A stretch of DNA of 64,000 nt, taken from the NCBI GenBank assembly GCA_013368375.1, contig JAACJP010000062.1:116717-180716 (forward strand), written 5' to 3'. The notes beneath the pieces are model-generated. The model worked only from the letters and a program-made list of their open reading frames with translations, was not told the DNA's origin and ran no database searches. A program made the position numbers and the translations under genes. This stretch comes from Tricholomella constricta (lineage: Eukaryota; Basidiomycota; Agaricomycetes; Agaricales; Lyophyllaceae). Shown here piece by piece: positions 47,056-57,249 of the stretch. Positions within the stretch are counted from its first letter, which is position 1, and each line of letters opens with the position of its first letter.

Positions 47056-49418
47056 ATGGATAACTTTGCTGCCAAACGATCTAAAGTATCTTCCCAGCGT
47101 CTTGCCGTGGATGAAGTCCATTCTGGGATCTTCCCAAATGGACATAACGACAGCAACAAGGAGTTAAACAATTTATTCACTAATCTTTCAACTGGTGGTT
47201 CTGGATCACTGCCTGACGTTTCTCAAGACTCTACTGGCACATTGTGGACTCGTAAAGGGAATGACAACTTCCTTTTGCCTGGGGAAACTACCGATACACT
47301 CTCTGGGCCTGAGCTACGCTGTGATCTCTGTTCTTACTTTCATACATGACTGTGATCTAATTTGTCGTTATCAAGCCCTTCCAGATATTGCTCAAACTGT
47401 GTTCACTAAAGCGCAGGCTAAAGTGGTGCAGGATATTATTAATGACATCATCTTGTCTTGGGGACGTGACGTTGACCAAAATCGATCTCACTTTACACTC
47501 GGCTTAGTGACGGGGCATGCTTTCATGCAAACTTTTGTCAGCTCGCGGTTGGTTACGCGAGTGTCGCAAGACATGAATTTATACGATAGAGTAAGTCCTG
47601 TGATTATAGAGTATCTACTACTAATCCTTTTGAAATTTTATAGAGTTTGGATGGCAACAAACAGGTGAGACTGCTGACAGTTCTGCATATTTCCAATTCA
47701 TATTTTGGCGTTCAGATTCCTGCATCCAAAATCCTGTATGACTCTATGCTGGTATTATGATTTAATAATATCATGTCCCTGTAACTTATAATTTATACCT
47801 AGGGAAAAGATCGTGTTCATCAAGAGAACAAGATTCTATCGATGTTTATTCAACGCATGGATGCCATCCAAAACGACAAAAAGCAAACGGATCCCGAGTT
47901 GTCTGAATTTCTTTTGTCATGTTTTGTCGAAGCTCGTGGTCATAGAGAGGACATAAAGCGAGCATTCGTATCTGGCAAGACGTGCCGCAAGGCTGCAAAA
48001 TGGATAGGCGTAGAGCGGTGCGTAAATTTTTAGGCTTCTATTTTCCATTTTTTCTGAAGTTCATTCATTTTCAATGTAGTGTTTCTGCCGCAACAGAAAA
48101 CAGTTGCAAGAAACACTTTGTGGAGACAGACGAGCAAATCAAAGTTGGGCTTCAGCACAGCGCGCTGGAGCCTGACAGCTATATTAAAGTGAACGATTTC
48201 CATCGTATTTGTGCTCCGACAGATCGGACGAAAATGGTGTCTATTATTTTATGGACGAAGGACAACGCCAATGATGACAATCCATGTTGGGAAAAAGTGG
48301 TAAGATCGTATTTCGTATAATGCACCGATTAATTAACAACTTTTTTCTCATTAGTTTGGTGGCGTCGTTTATAACATAGAAGCTCTGGACAATACGTTTG
48401 CAAGCGACAACGAAAAAATCGCCGACACCGTCAAAAGCTGTGAAGAGAGTATGCGGTAAGCCATGTTCTATTTTGCCTCCTGAACAGCTGTAAATTTTGT
48501 GCTTATCAGGACATCTGACAATATTCCACGTGAACGTGTGACCAGTGGCGGTGTTATGGTTAAAGCACCCGGTCGTCATTCGGTATACGGGAAATCTCAC
48601 ACTGTTTCTGTAAGCTTCCTTTTCGAATGAATGATTATTATTGACGGTTCTATACAAGGTGAAACCTGTAAAAAGGATGTCGAAAAATCCTCGTCCTGCT
48701 ACACGTCGGAGAGGAACCGAGATTCATAATTTACGTGTCAGATTGCAAGCTACCAACTTTGGTCAGTATCTCTTTATTTTATTTTGAAAATTTTAGGTTC
48801 ATCTAGTTTGCCACCAGTTATGACTGCAAAACATCATCGTTTCTTAGCCGGGTTTCTGCCGCCTTTTGCAGACAGAGAAAAAGTGAGTCGTAAACACTTT
48901 GATAAAATTTTGTGATATGAATAAAATTTGTTAGGCCACTTCTGACAACGCTGTGGGCCTTAAGAATGTTTTAGGCTATCCAAATACCTCGGCATTTGGT
49001 ACATTTGCATATGCTGCTGCTGGACATCTCGATAACGACAGGTCTGCAACGTGCGGCTGGGTTATGCGCCGCTCACCGAAGGTCTGTATCACTGTTATTC
49101 TCTTGTGTCTATTATAACTCATTGTCATAAAAACAGGTCCTTCGCGATGAGAGTAACTTTGTATGGGCTTCCCATCGCCTTGTTGTGGAACTCAATGAAG
49201 GAACATTTTGGTTCTGGGATTCCCCGAATGACACCCACGGCACGACCATGAATCAGCTTACTCTGACCCACCCCGGAAATTACGCCAAGTATGTTCATGA
49301 AGATGGAGATCTCGCTCAGTGGACAAGGGTCACGGTCATTCCAGCGGCATTGGTGAACGCGGAGATCAGGAACGATGAATCTGAGAGTCTGCACAATGAA
49401 TGGGAAGATGTGAACTAA
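47056..49418 (+). CDS. Intact multi-exon gene of unknown function (copy B)
   Basis: Second copy of the 11-exon gene at 1554-3916. Start ATG at 47,056 and TAA at 49,416-49,418; all exons and introns appear identical. No substitution was noticed, so selection cannot be judged from this pair. Family unknown. Confidence 0.75.
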
Positions 49419-50507
49419 TGGTTGTATAGAAATACAAAAACATGTAGCCATTGAACCACGGACTTAAAATTCTACAAAATTGAGCAAAAGTTGGTGTATT
49501 GTGATCGATATGGTGCTAACAGTAACCTCAATCAACCGGTTGTAGGCATTGCTGCAGTCAGTTATTCCTTGTGCATGTGCAGAGTCGTGTGTGGCCATGT
49601 CACACCCAGAATTGGACAAACTTGAGCACGCTGTACACGGACATCGTTTACGATTTCAGCCGGTGCAACACTTAAAGAGATTCGACAAGCTGTCAGTTTC
49701 ACCAATCAAAATAAATACACTACAAATGAGGCACTTCTCGTTCGCGTCTCCTAAGTAACGCTGGAGCATCGAAATTTGTGTTTGCACGGAGGCGATCTTA
49801 TTCTCATACTCTGGCCTCAATTTATCGTGATTGGGGATACTGGTCCATCCAGTAAGCTGAGAACCAAGATTGCCAGAAGACTGATGACAGTTAACAGAAG
49901 AATGCCCATATTTGTCGTAACAATCATCACTATTCGCACCTGCGATGCTTTACTCTAGTACTCAGCGCACTCAATCCAACCGACATTTTTTACGAACGTC
50001 ACGTCAGAGCTGAAAATCTCCCCGTGGGGCTCCCCGCCGACGTGGACAGTCGCACCCTTTTACTTGCCTGAGCTGATGTAGATTATGACGCGCTGGGATA
50101 CTCTTGGATGAGCACACGGACCTGAAAGCTCTACAAAAACGTGTTATAAAAGACAACCGGACGTCATCATTATCAAAAATTAGTTCTTCTAGGCTTCGAC
50201 AAGGTGTGGCAGGAATTTGGCTGTGACGAGGTGCACGCCGCTGCGTTACTACAATACAGTTGCCGCAATGGATTTTATGTCCCTGAAGATGACAAGGATC
50301 TTGCAGAGTAGACTAATATATGTCACTATCGAGTCTAATCTCAGTTTCCAATGCACGTAGCAGGCCCTGCGGCGGAGCGCGCTGACACTGTTATTTAAAA
50401 TTGTGATCACGTTTTCGTCCGAGCAATCGGACGTTCACGTGATTAGTAAATTGAGGCCAGCGTTACATGTCACACAGGTGCGCATTGGTTTTTAAATTGA
50501 AACCACC

Positions 50508-51399
50508 ATGAAGGTCAATTTCGCTGCTTGAATTGCCTCTTCTTACTCATTGTCCTCCATAGATCGCAGTGGAAGGATGCTGTCACGGCGATCTCGACGC
50601 GATATACGCGCACATTGCGCAGTTGGAGGCCAAACATCAGTATAAAGTCGACCTTTTGCTCATCTGCGGGGATTTCTAGGCCATGTGCGGAATTAGGCCG
50701 ATCTCCAATGCATGGCGGTGCCGGACAAGTACAAAGAACTGAAGGGCTTACACAAGTAGGTGGGACGACTTGATTTTTTCCAAAAACCGTACATTCTCGA
50801 ACTCACCTGTTTGTTTCTTTTGGAAAGGTATTATTCGGGAGCGAAGACAGCTCCAATTCTGGCTATCATGATCGGGGGAAATCATGAGGCGTCTAATTAT
50901 ATGTGGGAGCTGTGCGTGGCTGAATTTCTCGTTTATGGTTCCGTGCTGACTTTCTCGATTATCGAATAGCTATCACGGCGGATGGCTAGCACCCAACATC
51001 TACTTCCTTGGACATGCTAGAAGTAGTAAACGGTATCCGTATCGCTGGTGCTTTAGGAATCTTCAAGGTCCAAGATTTTCGTCAAGGTTTGTGGCACACA
51101 TCCGAGTCGTCTCGGATATTAGTCACTTGACTGTTTCCATCCAGGCCACCACGAAAGGATGCCCTACGACAACAGCGCCATGCGAAGCATCTACCACATC
51201 CGGGAGTACTGTGTCCGCAAGCTATCTCTCGTAAGTCTTGTCTACTTACACATGTATCCTACAATCACAACCCTAACCCTATGCCACCAGCTTCCAGCCC
51301 CCGAAGTCTTCCTCTCACACGACTGGCTACACCAAATTGAGCACTATGGCGACCTTCGAGGCCTTCTGTCTCGCAAAAAGTTCCTCCGTGCTGGTATGG
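50508..51399 (+). pseudogene. DBR1: RNA lariat debranching enzyme, 5' fragment (copy B)
   Basis: Copy of the first part of the disabled gene at 5006, including the TAG after CGDF and both shifts. It has cag instead of ctag at the acceptor before the HHERMPYDNSAM exon, and Trp-Leu instead of Trp-Pro after LSHD. It ends after KKFLRAGM at the duplication edge, so the AAHLH metal-binding block is missing. Confidence 0.85.
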
Positions 51400-52448
51400 C
51401 GTCGGAAGCTCGTGTCGAACAGGATGAGGAGCACCAGGGGCAGACTCCTCCGGTCCCCCTGTGATCAGAATACGTTCACGCCGGTGGGCCGACTGTTTTG
51501 ATTTCTTCTTCGTGGAGGTGCGCGGGCCCTTGTGGGAGATACGTGCACCTGGCAGGAGGCTGGATTATGTAGATTATGTCAAGACATGAGCGGCATCTAC
51601 TCGAGAAAGCGGCCCACCGCCCACGTTACTTATCTATCCCAAGCCCTCTGGTCAGCGCTGAACGCTTCCAGATTGGCAATGAGGTCCTTCTTGTTCCGAC
51701 CAGAATAAGGAAGCCTGAAAGCCTGGCACCATTCCTTCAGCATAGGCTTCGTCTGGCTAGCCCTGTTTTTCGATGAAATAAGAAAAAAAAAAATCAAGAG
51801 GGACCGGATACTAGCTGAAGCAAGAAACAACACACAGAGTGTGGTACACCGCTTCGTGCTTTCCATCAGCCCCAACGGCCCCAGGAAACGGGAACTCCAG
51901 CTGTCCGTGTTCGTTCCTCCTCGGGGTGAACATTACAGGAGGCTCCGGGTGCAAGCGCGGGCACGGTGCGTCTTCATCTTCGTCTTCGTTGTCTTCAGGC
52001 CAAGGCTCAGGACATGCGGCGGGTCCAGGTCCGACGATGACAGGCGGCTTCAACGCTGCCGCGGTGGTGAAAGCCGGTGCCGGTGCTGGCGCGGGTGCCT
52101 GCGCAGCGGCGAACGGCACGAGGGGTGGCAAGCTCATGACGAGCAGGGTGGCGACGGCGATTGTGCAGGTGCAGAGGATGAGCGGCCAGAGGACGGCGCC
52201 AAGTGCATGTGAGGACGTGGCGAGCAGATCGGAGGGCGGGGTTGCCGAGGTCTCAGAGGAGCCATCGATCGGGACCTCGTCGGGAAACGGTTGGGAGAGG
52301 TTGTATCTGTGAGCGACTTCGTCAGTGAGGAAAGAACAACCGGCGCACCACAGCAAGGAAGGTCCCATCACCCCCACCATCCCCCACTCCGCGCAGCAAG
52401 GGAGAGAAGGGCCGGCCAGCCAGCGGCGGAGGCATCTCTTGGAGGCAT
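51400..52448 (-). pseudogene. SAP-like/transmembrane protein gene cut by the duplication edge
   Basis: Start MPPRDASAAGWPALL at 52,448. A central hydrophobic segment (LWPLILCTCTIAVATLLVMS) suggests one membrane span. It is followed by an Ala/Pro-rich linker, an acidic stretch and RRNEHGQLEFPFPGAVG. After an intron, LKEWCQAFRLPYSGRNKKDL resembles a SAP helix-hairpin, then a basic KKKSKQSAHRRERILITGG segment near 51,480. The frame reaches the copy-B edge at 51,399 and is not continued. Function unknown; the combination is unusual. Confidence 0.5.
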
Positions 52449-52474
52449 GTCGCGCCGACGACGAGCGATCGACA

Positions 52475-52516
52475 CTAGGTAAGGTGTGGCCGTTGAACGG
52501 CAGGACCAAGTTCTGT
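52475..52516 (-). mobile_element. Putative Helitron 3' terminus (copy 3)
   Basis: On the minus strand: ttacagaacttggtcct, the hairpin GCCGT-TCA-ACGGC, ten bases, CTAG (52,478-52,475), then T. It agrees with copies at 12,913 and 25,418 only over about 45 bases; the sequence further upstream is unrelated, as expected when elements of one family carry different cargo. The ABC-transporter fragment and Spt5-like gene lie upstream in the same orientation. Confidence 0.65.
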
Positions 52517-52649
52517 AAGGTATCCGTGAGATATATGCTGTCAACATTAGTTTCTTATAATACATCTGCGATTATTTTATTTGCGATATTATATTACGAC
52601 CTACGATCAACATTTTTCTTGCAATGATCAGGTGATTAGTGACGTCATG

Positions 52650-53600
52650 CCGATTTTCAGGCTCGGTCAGCATTTTGAATGGTAGACAATCTGTGAGCAA
52701 TGGCGATCGTAGTCCTTCCATTTGCAGCTTGATGGAGTGCAGTTTGGATGACCTTCTCGGAGTGAGAGTCGAGCGCAGAAGTCGCCTATAGATGAGAGTC
52801 AATTTAGTCCACCAATGCCATTGATGATAGAACAAACCTCGTCAAGGAGGAGGACATTGGCATTGCGAAGGTGAGCAAGAGCTATGCGATACGTTCTGAT
52901 GAAGTGAGTCAACAACGTGTTAAATATGTTCGTTTCGAGACCTGCGTTTTTGACCACCAGAGAGCTGAGAGCCCTTTCCGCCAACCTCGGTTTCAAAGCC
53001 ACTGCGGATAAAATTAGTACACGATGAATCGATAGACAGACAGCCATGACATACTCGGGCAGCGATTGAACAAACTCGATGACGTTGGCGTCTAGACATG
53101 CTTTCTCAATTTCCTCCTGAGTGACCTCACATGCCGGAATGTGAGGTCACTCAGCAGAATGTTGATGCGAGACCAACGTAATTTGTTTACGGTACTCTTG
53201 AATGTTCAGCTCGGTGATGAGCTCGTCGTCGAGCTGGCAATGAAACCATTAGCCACGAGGCTCGCAATAACAATGTGGAAAGCTAACGAAGATCTCGCCG
53301 GCAAGAGGGTCGTAAAAATGTTTGCATCTCAGTGTAAGGCGGGACGAGTACGACGAGCAGGATGTCAATCTCGTGACATGGAGGTTCCCTGAGGCTTTGG
53401 AAGAGCCTTTGTCGGAAAAAGGTGCGGCGAACGGAACGGAGACGACGAAGTTTCGTCATAACTTTGAGGAGTTCGTACCTTGGGCGAGGAGGATGACGGT
53501 TCTAGAGAAAGACTCTGCAGGCCGTAATCCAGCTCAGAATCGGAAGCATCGTGTAATTTTACGCAGCGTGGGCATGCTCTGACATGCCAATACAATAGGA
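52650..53600 (-). pseudogene. MDR-type ABC transporter, C-terminal ATPase fragment
   Basis: Minus-strand exons with short introns give FYDPLAGEI (after Walker A), DELITELNIQEYRKQITLVS (Q-loop region), EVTQEEIEKACLDANVIEFV, GFETEVGGKGSQLSGGQK (signature), ALAHLRNANVLLLDE (Walker B), [17 protein letters not shown] and [16 protein letters not shown] (H-loop). This is the last nucleotide-binding domain of a full ABCB-type exporter. The transmembrane domains and Walker A are missing or unrecognisable. The segment after ITLVS is replaced by a 38-base palindrome with an in-frame stop (53,117-53,154). Confidence 0.85.
53117..53154. repeat. Perfect 16-bp-stem palindrome inside the ABC fragment
   Basis: Arms CTGAGTGACCTCACAT and ATGTGAGGTCACTCAG are exact complements around a six-base centre (gccgga). 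One arm overlaps native coding sequence (EVTQEEIE on the minus strand), so the other arm is a copied inversion that replaced about 20 expected residues. Confidence 0.95.
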
Positions 53601-53662
53601 TTATGTACTATACTCAGGCCATTCAATTACAGGCTGACAAAAAAATAGAACAGATAAGCCAA

Positions 53663-56086
53663 CTAGGCGATGACAGCCAAGGTTTTCGTAGGAAATTGTA
53701 TTATATCCTTTGGGTCGCGCTTTCCGTGACGATTGCGTACAACACAATCGGTAGCTCCAACACTGACGACACAAAATTCCGTTGCCCCCGAGGTATCATC
53801 ACCGAGGACAATGACGTTTTGACCTCTTACACTTGGCACCACGGGTTGGACGTATTTCTCCGGAACCAGGAGCGTCGAGTGCACTCCGAGCACAATCTTG
53901 GCCGAAGATGCCTCGGTTCCAACCCAAAGTCCGAATTTACCTTCGTGGTCTCCATGGCTCCAGCCTGGGTCACGAAGGACGGCTTTAGTATTCTTGAACT
54001 GAACTTTGATTCGTTTTCCTGCGAGAAAGGGTGATTCCATCCACGGGTTGTAGGCTATACATACGACAGACACAAAACTGTTCAACGTTCCTCAGTGATA
54101 TAGATCCAGAAGAAACTTACGGAACGCAGAAAGGGAGATCGGGGTCCGAGAAGAGGGGTTCCAAGCTGGGCTAAATGACACACTGGAGGCGGGAGGAAGA
54201 GGTGTTGACGGCGTCAAAGGAAGGGCCGATGGTCCAAAGTCCATCCTTTCACCAGACCCTAAAAATGAGCTGGAAGGTTTAGGTTTCGTGGAGGAGTTAG
54301 TCTGCGTGGAGCCTAACGCAGTCAGGTCAGGATCATCCCTGGATAAGATTTAACTGAGACCGGTCAGGTTTGTGAAACAAGATCAAGACGTACAGTAAGA
54401 CCAGATTCGATTGTTGGATGTGCTCCCGTCGCATTGTGGCCTGAATTTCAACCACAAAAACGTTACCGGATTCGGCTGACTTTATGATCCCTGTATAGTC
54501 CTTCCATCTACCGTGACCGATGATCCGAACTTGTCGTCCAATGTTGTGATCGATTTCCCGGCGGAGAATTTGTACCTCGTGATTCGGTCTACGATGATTG
54601 AAACTTGACTCCGAAAAATTGACAGAGTGAGAAGGAACAACCACCTGGCTCGACATCAATACCCTGGTTGTGAACGACATACAAGAGAGCCCACCTCCTG
54701 CGCAGTTTGGTGACTGTAGACTACAAGCAAGTCTTGGTTATTTGATATTACCCACCCAGTAACACCCACGTGGGGTCCGGCTGCGACGACGACCTCGTCC
54801 CCGATTGTGACCTTCTTTCGCAAAGCGTCGACGGGCAACGTGAGCTGCATATTGACAGACGATAAACGAACAACAGCCTCCTCGTCAATGACGCTTTCGA
54901 CTGTACCAGAGGCACCTTGAGCTTGACCTGTCACTATCCTGACGGGATCACCTGAACACAGGCGACGCGCTGCCATGATTTCCAATGTATGTGCTATAAA
55001 CTCTTTAGGAATGGACTTCGAGTGACTGAAGAGCGCTATTTCGTCGAGCGACGGGATGGCTGCATCGGGATGGAAGTCATCCGTTTCTAAGCATAAGTGT
55101 CCATCGAGAAAGAGGTTGCCCTTGAAAACGAAAGCCTGGTTTCGAGTTTCGACGGACTTATGTCCCCAAATCTCTATTACTTTGTCGGCATCGAAGAGGG
55201 CTTGCTGGGGACGGGTGGTACTTGCCTTCCCACTTCGAGGAGGACTGCTGGTACGTGTCCGTTTGCCGATGGTTGACTTTCGGCGCCGAAAGTCGATGCG
55301 AGGGACAACTATGACGTCCGCCCCCCGGTCGCTGTAATCCTTGACGAAAGCCAGATCGCCGCGGTATGGGTATTTCGTTAGGCGAAGCCAGGATGGACTG
55401 GAGGGTAAGTAGGAAACACTTTCTTTGAGCCAAAACGGTCCATCCTTCGGTTCAACGACGTGTACCTGTTTGCAAAATACATTAGCAACACCTTGACACA
55501 ACTCCTGAACATCGCTGGCTTTGGTCGCTTCCACGACAATCCAGCCAGGCCGCGAGGCTCGACCAATGATCGATTGAATAGGCCAGCGAGACACGTCGCC
55601 AAACATATTTTTTTTCATCAGGACGAAAGCCATAGACTCCTCACACCCGGGCTGGGCTTGTGTTAGAGCTGATTTTGAATATGTGGTGTTACTCACTTTC
55701 ACGGCAACCCTCCACAGACACGGGTTACCAACAACAAAAGACAAATCATGAGGTGAATGTGTGAAAGACGAATGCGAATCATTAGTGCGCCCTCGGGCAC
55801 GCGCACGGTCAAGCAAGGAATCCCAACCATCCTCTTGCGCACGGGTGTTTTCAAGCAAAAGAAGATGGTGCGAGCGCGTCCGGTCTAGGGCGACAGGCTC
55901 GTCATCATCGTCTTCATCATCATCTTGGATGAAACTATCTAGAGGAAGCGTAATTTCAAAAACAAAAACATCACAGATGTTGAAACCACGAACCTTCTTC
56001 GTTGACATCGTCCTCATCCTCGCTGGCATTGTCGACGGTCGCTTCCAAACTCAAAAACGACCGAGCTTGCGCCTAAGAGCTAGCAT
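53663..56086 (-). CDS. Spt5-like transcription elongation factor (NGN and KOW domains)
   Basis: Start ATG at 56,086 (MLALRRKLGRFLSLEA), an acidic stretch across an intron at about 55,932-55,987, then an NGN-type domain (MAFVLMKKNMFGDVSRWPIQ, PGWIVVEATKASDVQEL, VFCKQVHVVEPKDG). KOW-like domains follow: GDPVRIVTGQAQGASGTVES, IGDEVVVAAGPHVGVTGWV, IGRQVRIIGHGRWKDYTGI and, more weakly, LAGKRIKVQF. Spt5 binds RNA polymerase II with Spt4. This copy is shorter and more diverged than canonical Spt5, and mushrooms often carry such extra paralogues. No disruption was seen in the large exon (about 55,930-54,720). The C-terminal exons and stop at 53,663 are less certain. Confidence 0.72.
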
Positions 56087-56282
56087 GTCAGATTTAAATT
56101 AACAGCTGACAGGTTAATCGTCGTACCTCCAATCGAGAGCGCTTACTTGGCACCTTAGAAGGTCTCTACGACACAAGTGTCAGGTGAGCTTTGCAGATAG
56201 CTGACAATAGTACCTTACATTGGAAATTTCATTTGCTTCATTATTATTATTACCCATACTTCAAATATTATGGTGACGACCG

Positions 56283-56520
56283 GCAACGGTGGCGGCGGGA
56301 CGGGATCAAGGTAGGAAAAGTTGTTTAAACCTGTTGTGCCAGATTATAACGGGCGCGTAAGTGTAGGGCAGGCTGAAAACCATTTAGGGCAGGCGTGAAT
56401 CTAGTTGAGGGCAGGCTTAAGAAAGCTTGCCCTAAACTTACTCGCCCGTTATAATCAAGCACGACAAGTCTAAACAAGTTTTTCTCCGTCCCACCACCAC
56501 CGTTCCGTCTGCAGGCTGTA
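56283..56520. mobile_element. Foldback/MITE-like element
   Basis: Imperfect inverted arms of roughly 90 bases. The left arm includes ggcaacggtggcggcgggac, ttgtttaaacctgttgtgcc and gattataacgggcg; the right arm is its diverged complement, ending caccaccgttccgtctgc. Between them gggcaggc occurs three times. No coding capacity. The host duplication at the ends was not resolved. Confidence 0.75.
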
Positions 56521-57249
56521 GATTAAAATTGTCGTAGCCGTTTGAATTGAACAAGCTGTTATGAAATTCACTACAAAGCGACCATGACGGCGACTGTTGC
56601 ACAGCACTATGTAGCACCTCGCGCGGCAATACACTAACTACAGACAGCAAAATGTTTGACCACACTCATCTGAACTGACTGACGTCGCTAACATTTTTTG
56701 GCTGGCAGACGAATCGGGCCCACATGCGATCCTGCACTTTGAGACGACAAGGGCGTACTATACAGGAATGATCCTCGCTACGCGGTGGAGGACGTCAGGT
56801 GCCACCCATGCAATCAACAGTCAGTCCAAATCAATGGTCTTGTAGAGGACCGTTGGACGAGGTTCAGGTTTGGACCACAGTGCTTCAAGGTGTGGAACTT
56901 TCTTTCAATTTCGGCTGACGCATGACAAATTACCAGAGTATACAAACACATTTATCCGCTTCTTCGTGTCGATCGCCACAGCCGCGAGCATCAAGTTTTC
57001 GCCCAGGGTGTGCTTTGCGATCTGTGCATCCCGTTTTCTGTGCTCACCATCGCGTATGTCTGCTTATAATGTTAGACATATGCAGAACCCTATTCATAAG
57101 CCGAGTTTCTCCCAACTTTTCGTATTGAGAGAAGCACTTCACGCCGCAGATCTAAAATCATCGTTCTTCTCGAAGACAAGGGGGTCACTCTTACTCTGAG
57201 CAAAGACAGTAAGATTCGATCTACCATCACCATCATCATCACAATTATC
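56521..57249. other. Region without a supported gene
   Basis: Flank between the foldback element and the Helitron-type protein. A plus-strand stretch at 56,870-57,199 has no recognised family. Confidence 0.35.

Larger units (their letters stand above)
45503..51399 (+). repeat. Segmental direct duplication, copy B
   Basis: Counterpart of 1-5898 with four base differences and one missing base. Its right edge is inside a DBR1 exon; the DNA beyond belongs to a different, minus-strand gene. Its left neighbour is the FAS1 pseudogene, which flows into the copy without a break. Confidence 0.97.

Noticed and set aside
53663..54700. Treating the Spt5-like gene as another truncated relic
   Set aside because: The long exon is open with NGN and several KOW-like segments in order; only the 3' exon borders are uncertain, so it is kept as a probable gene.
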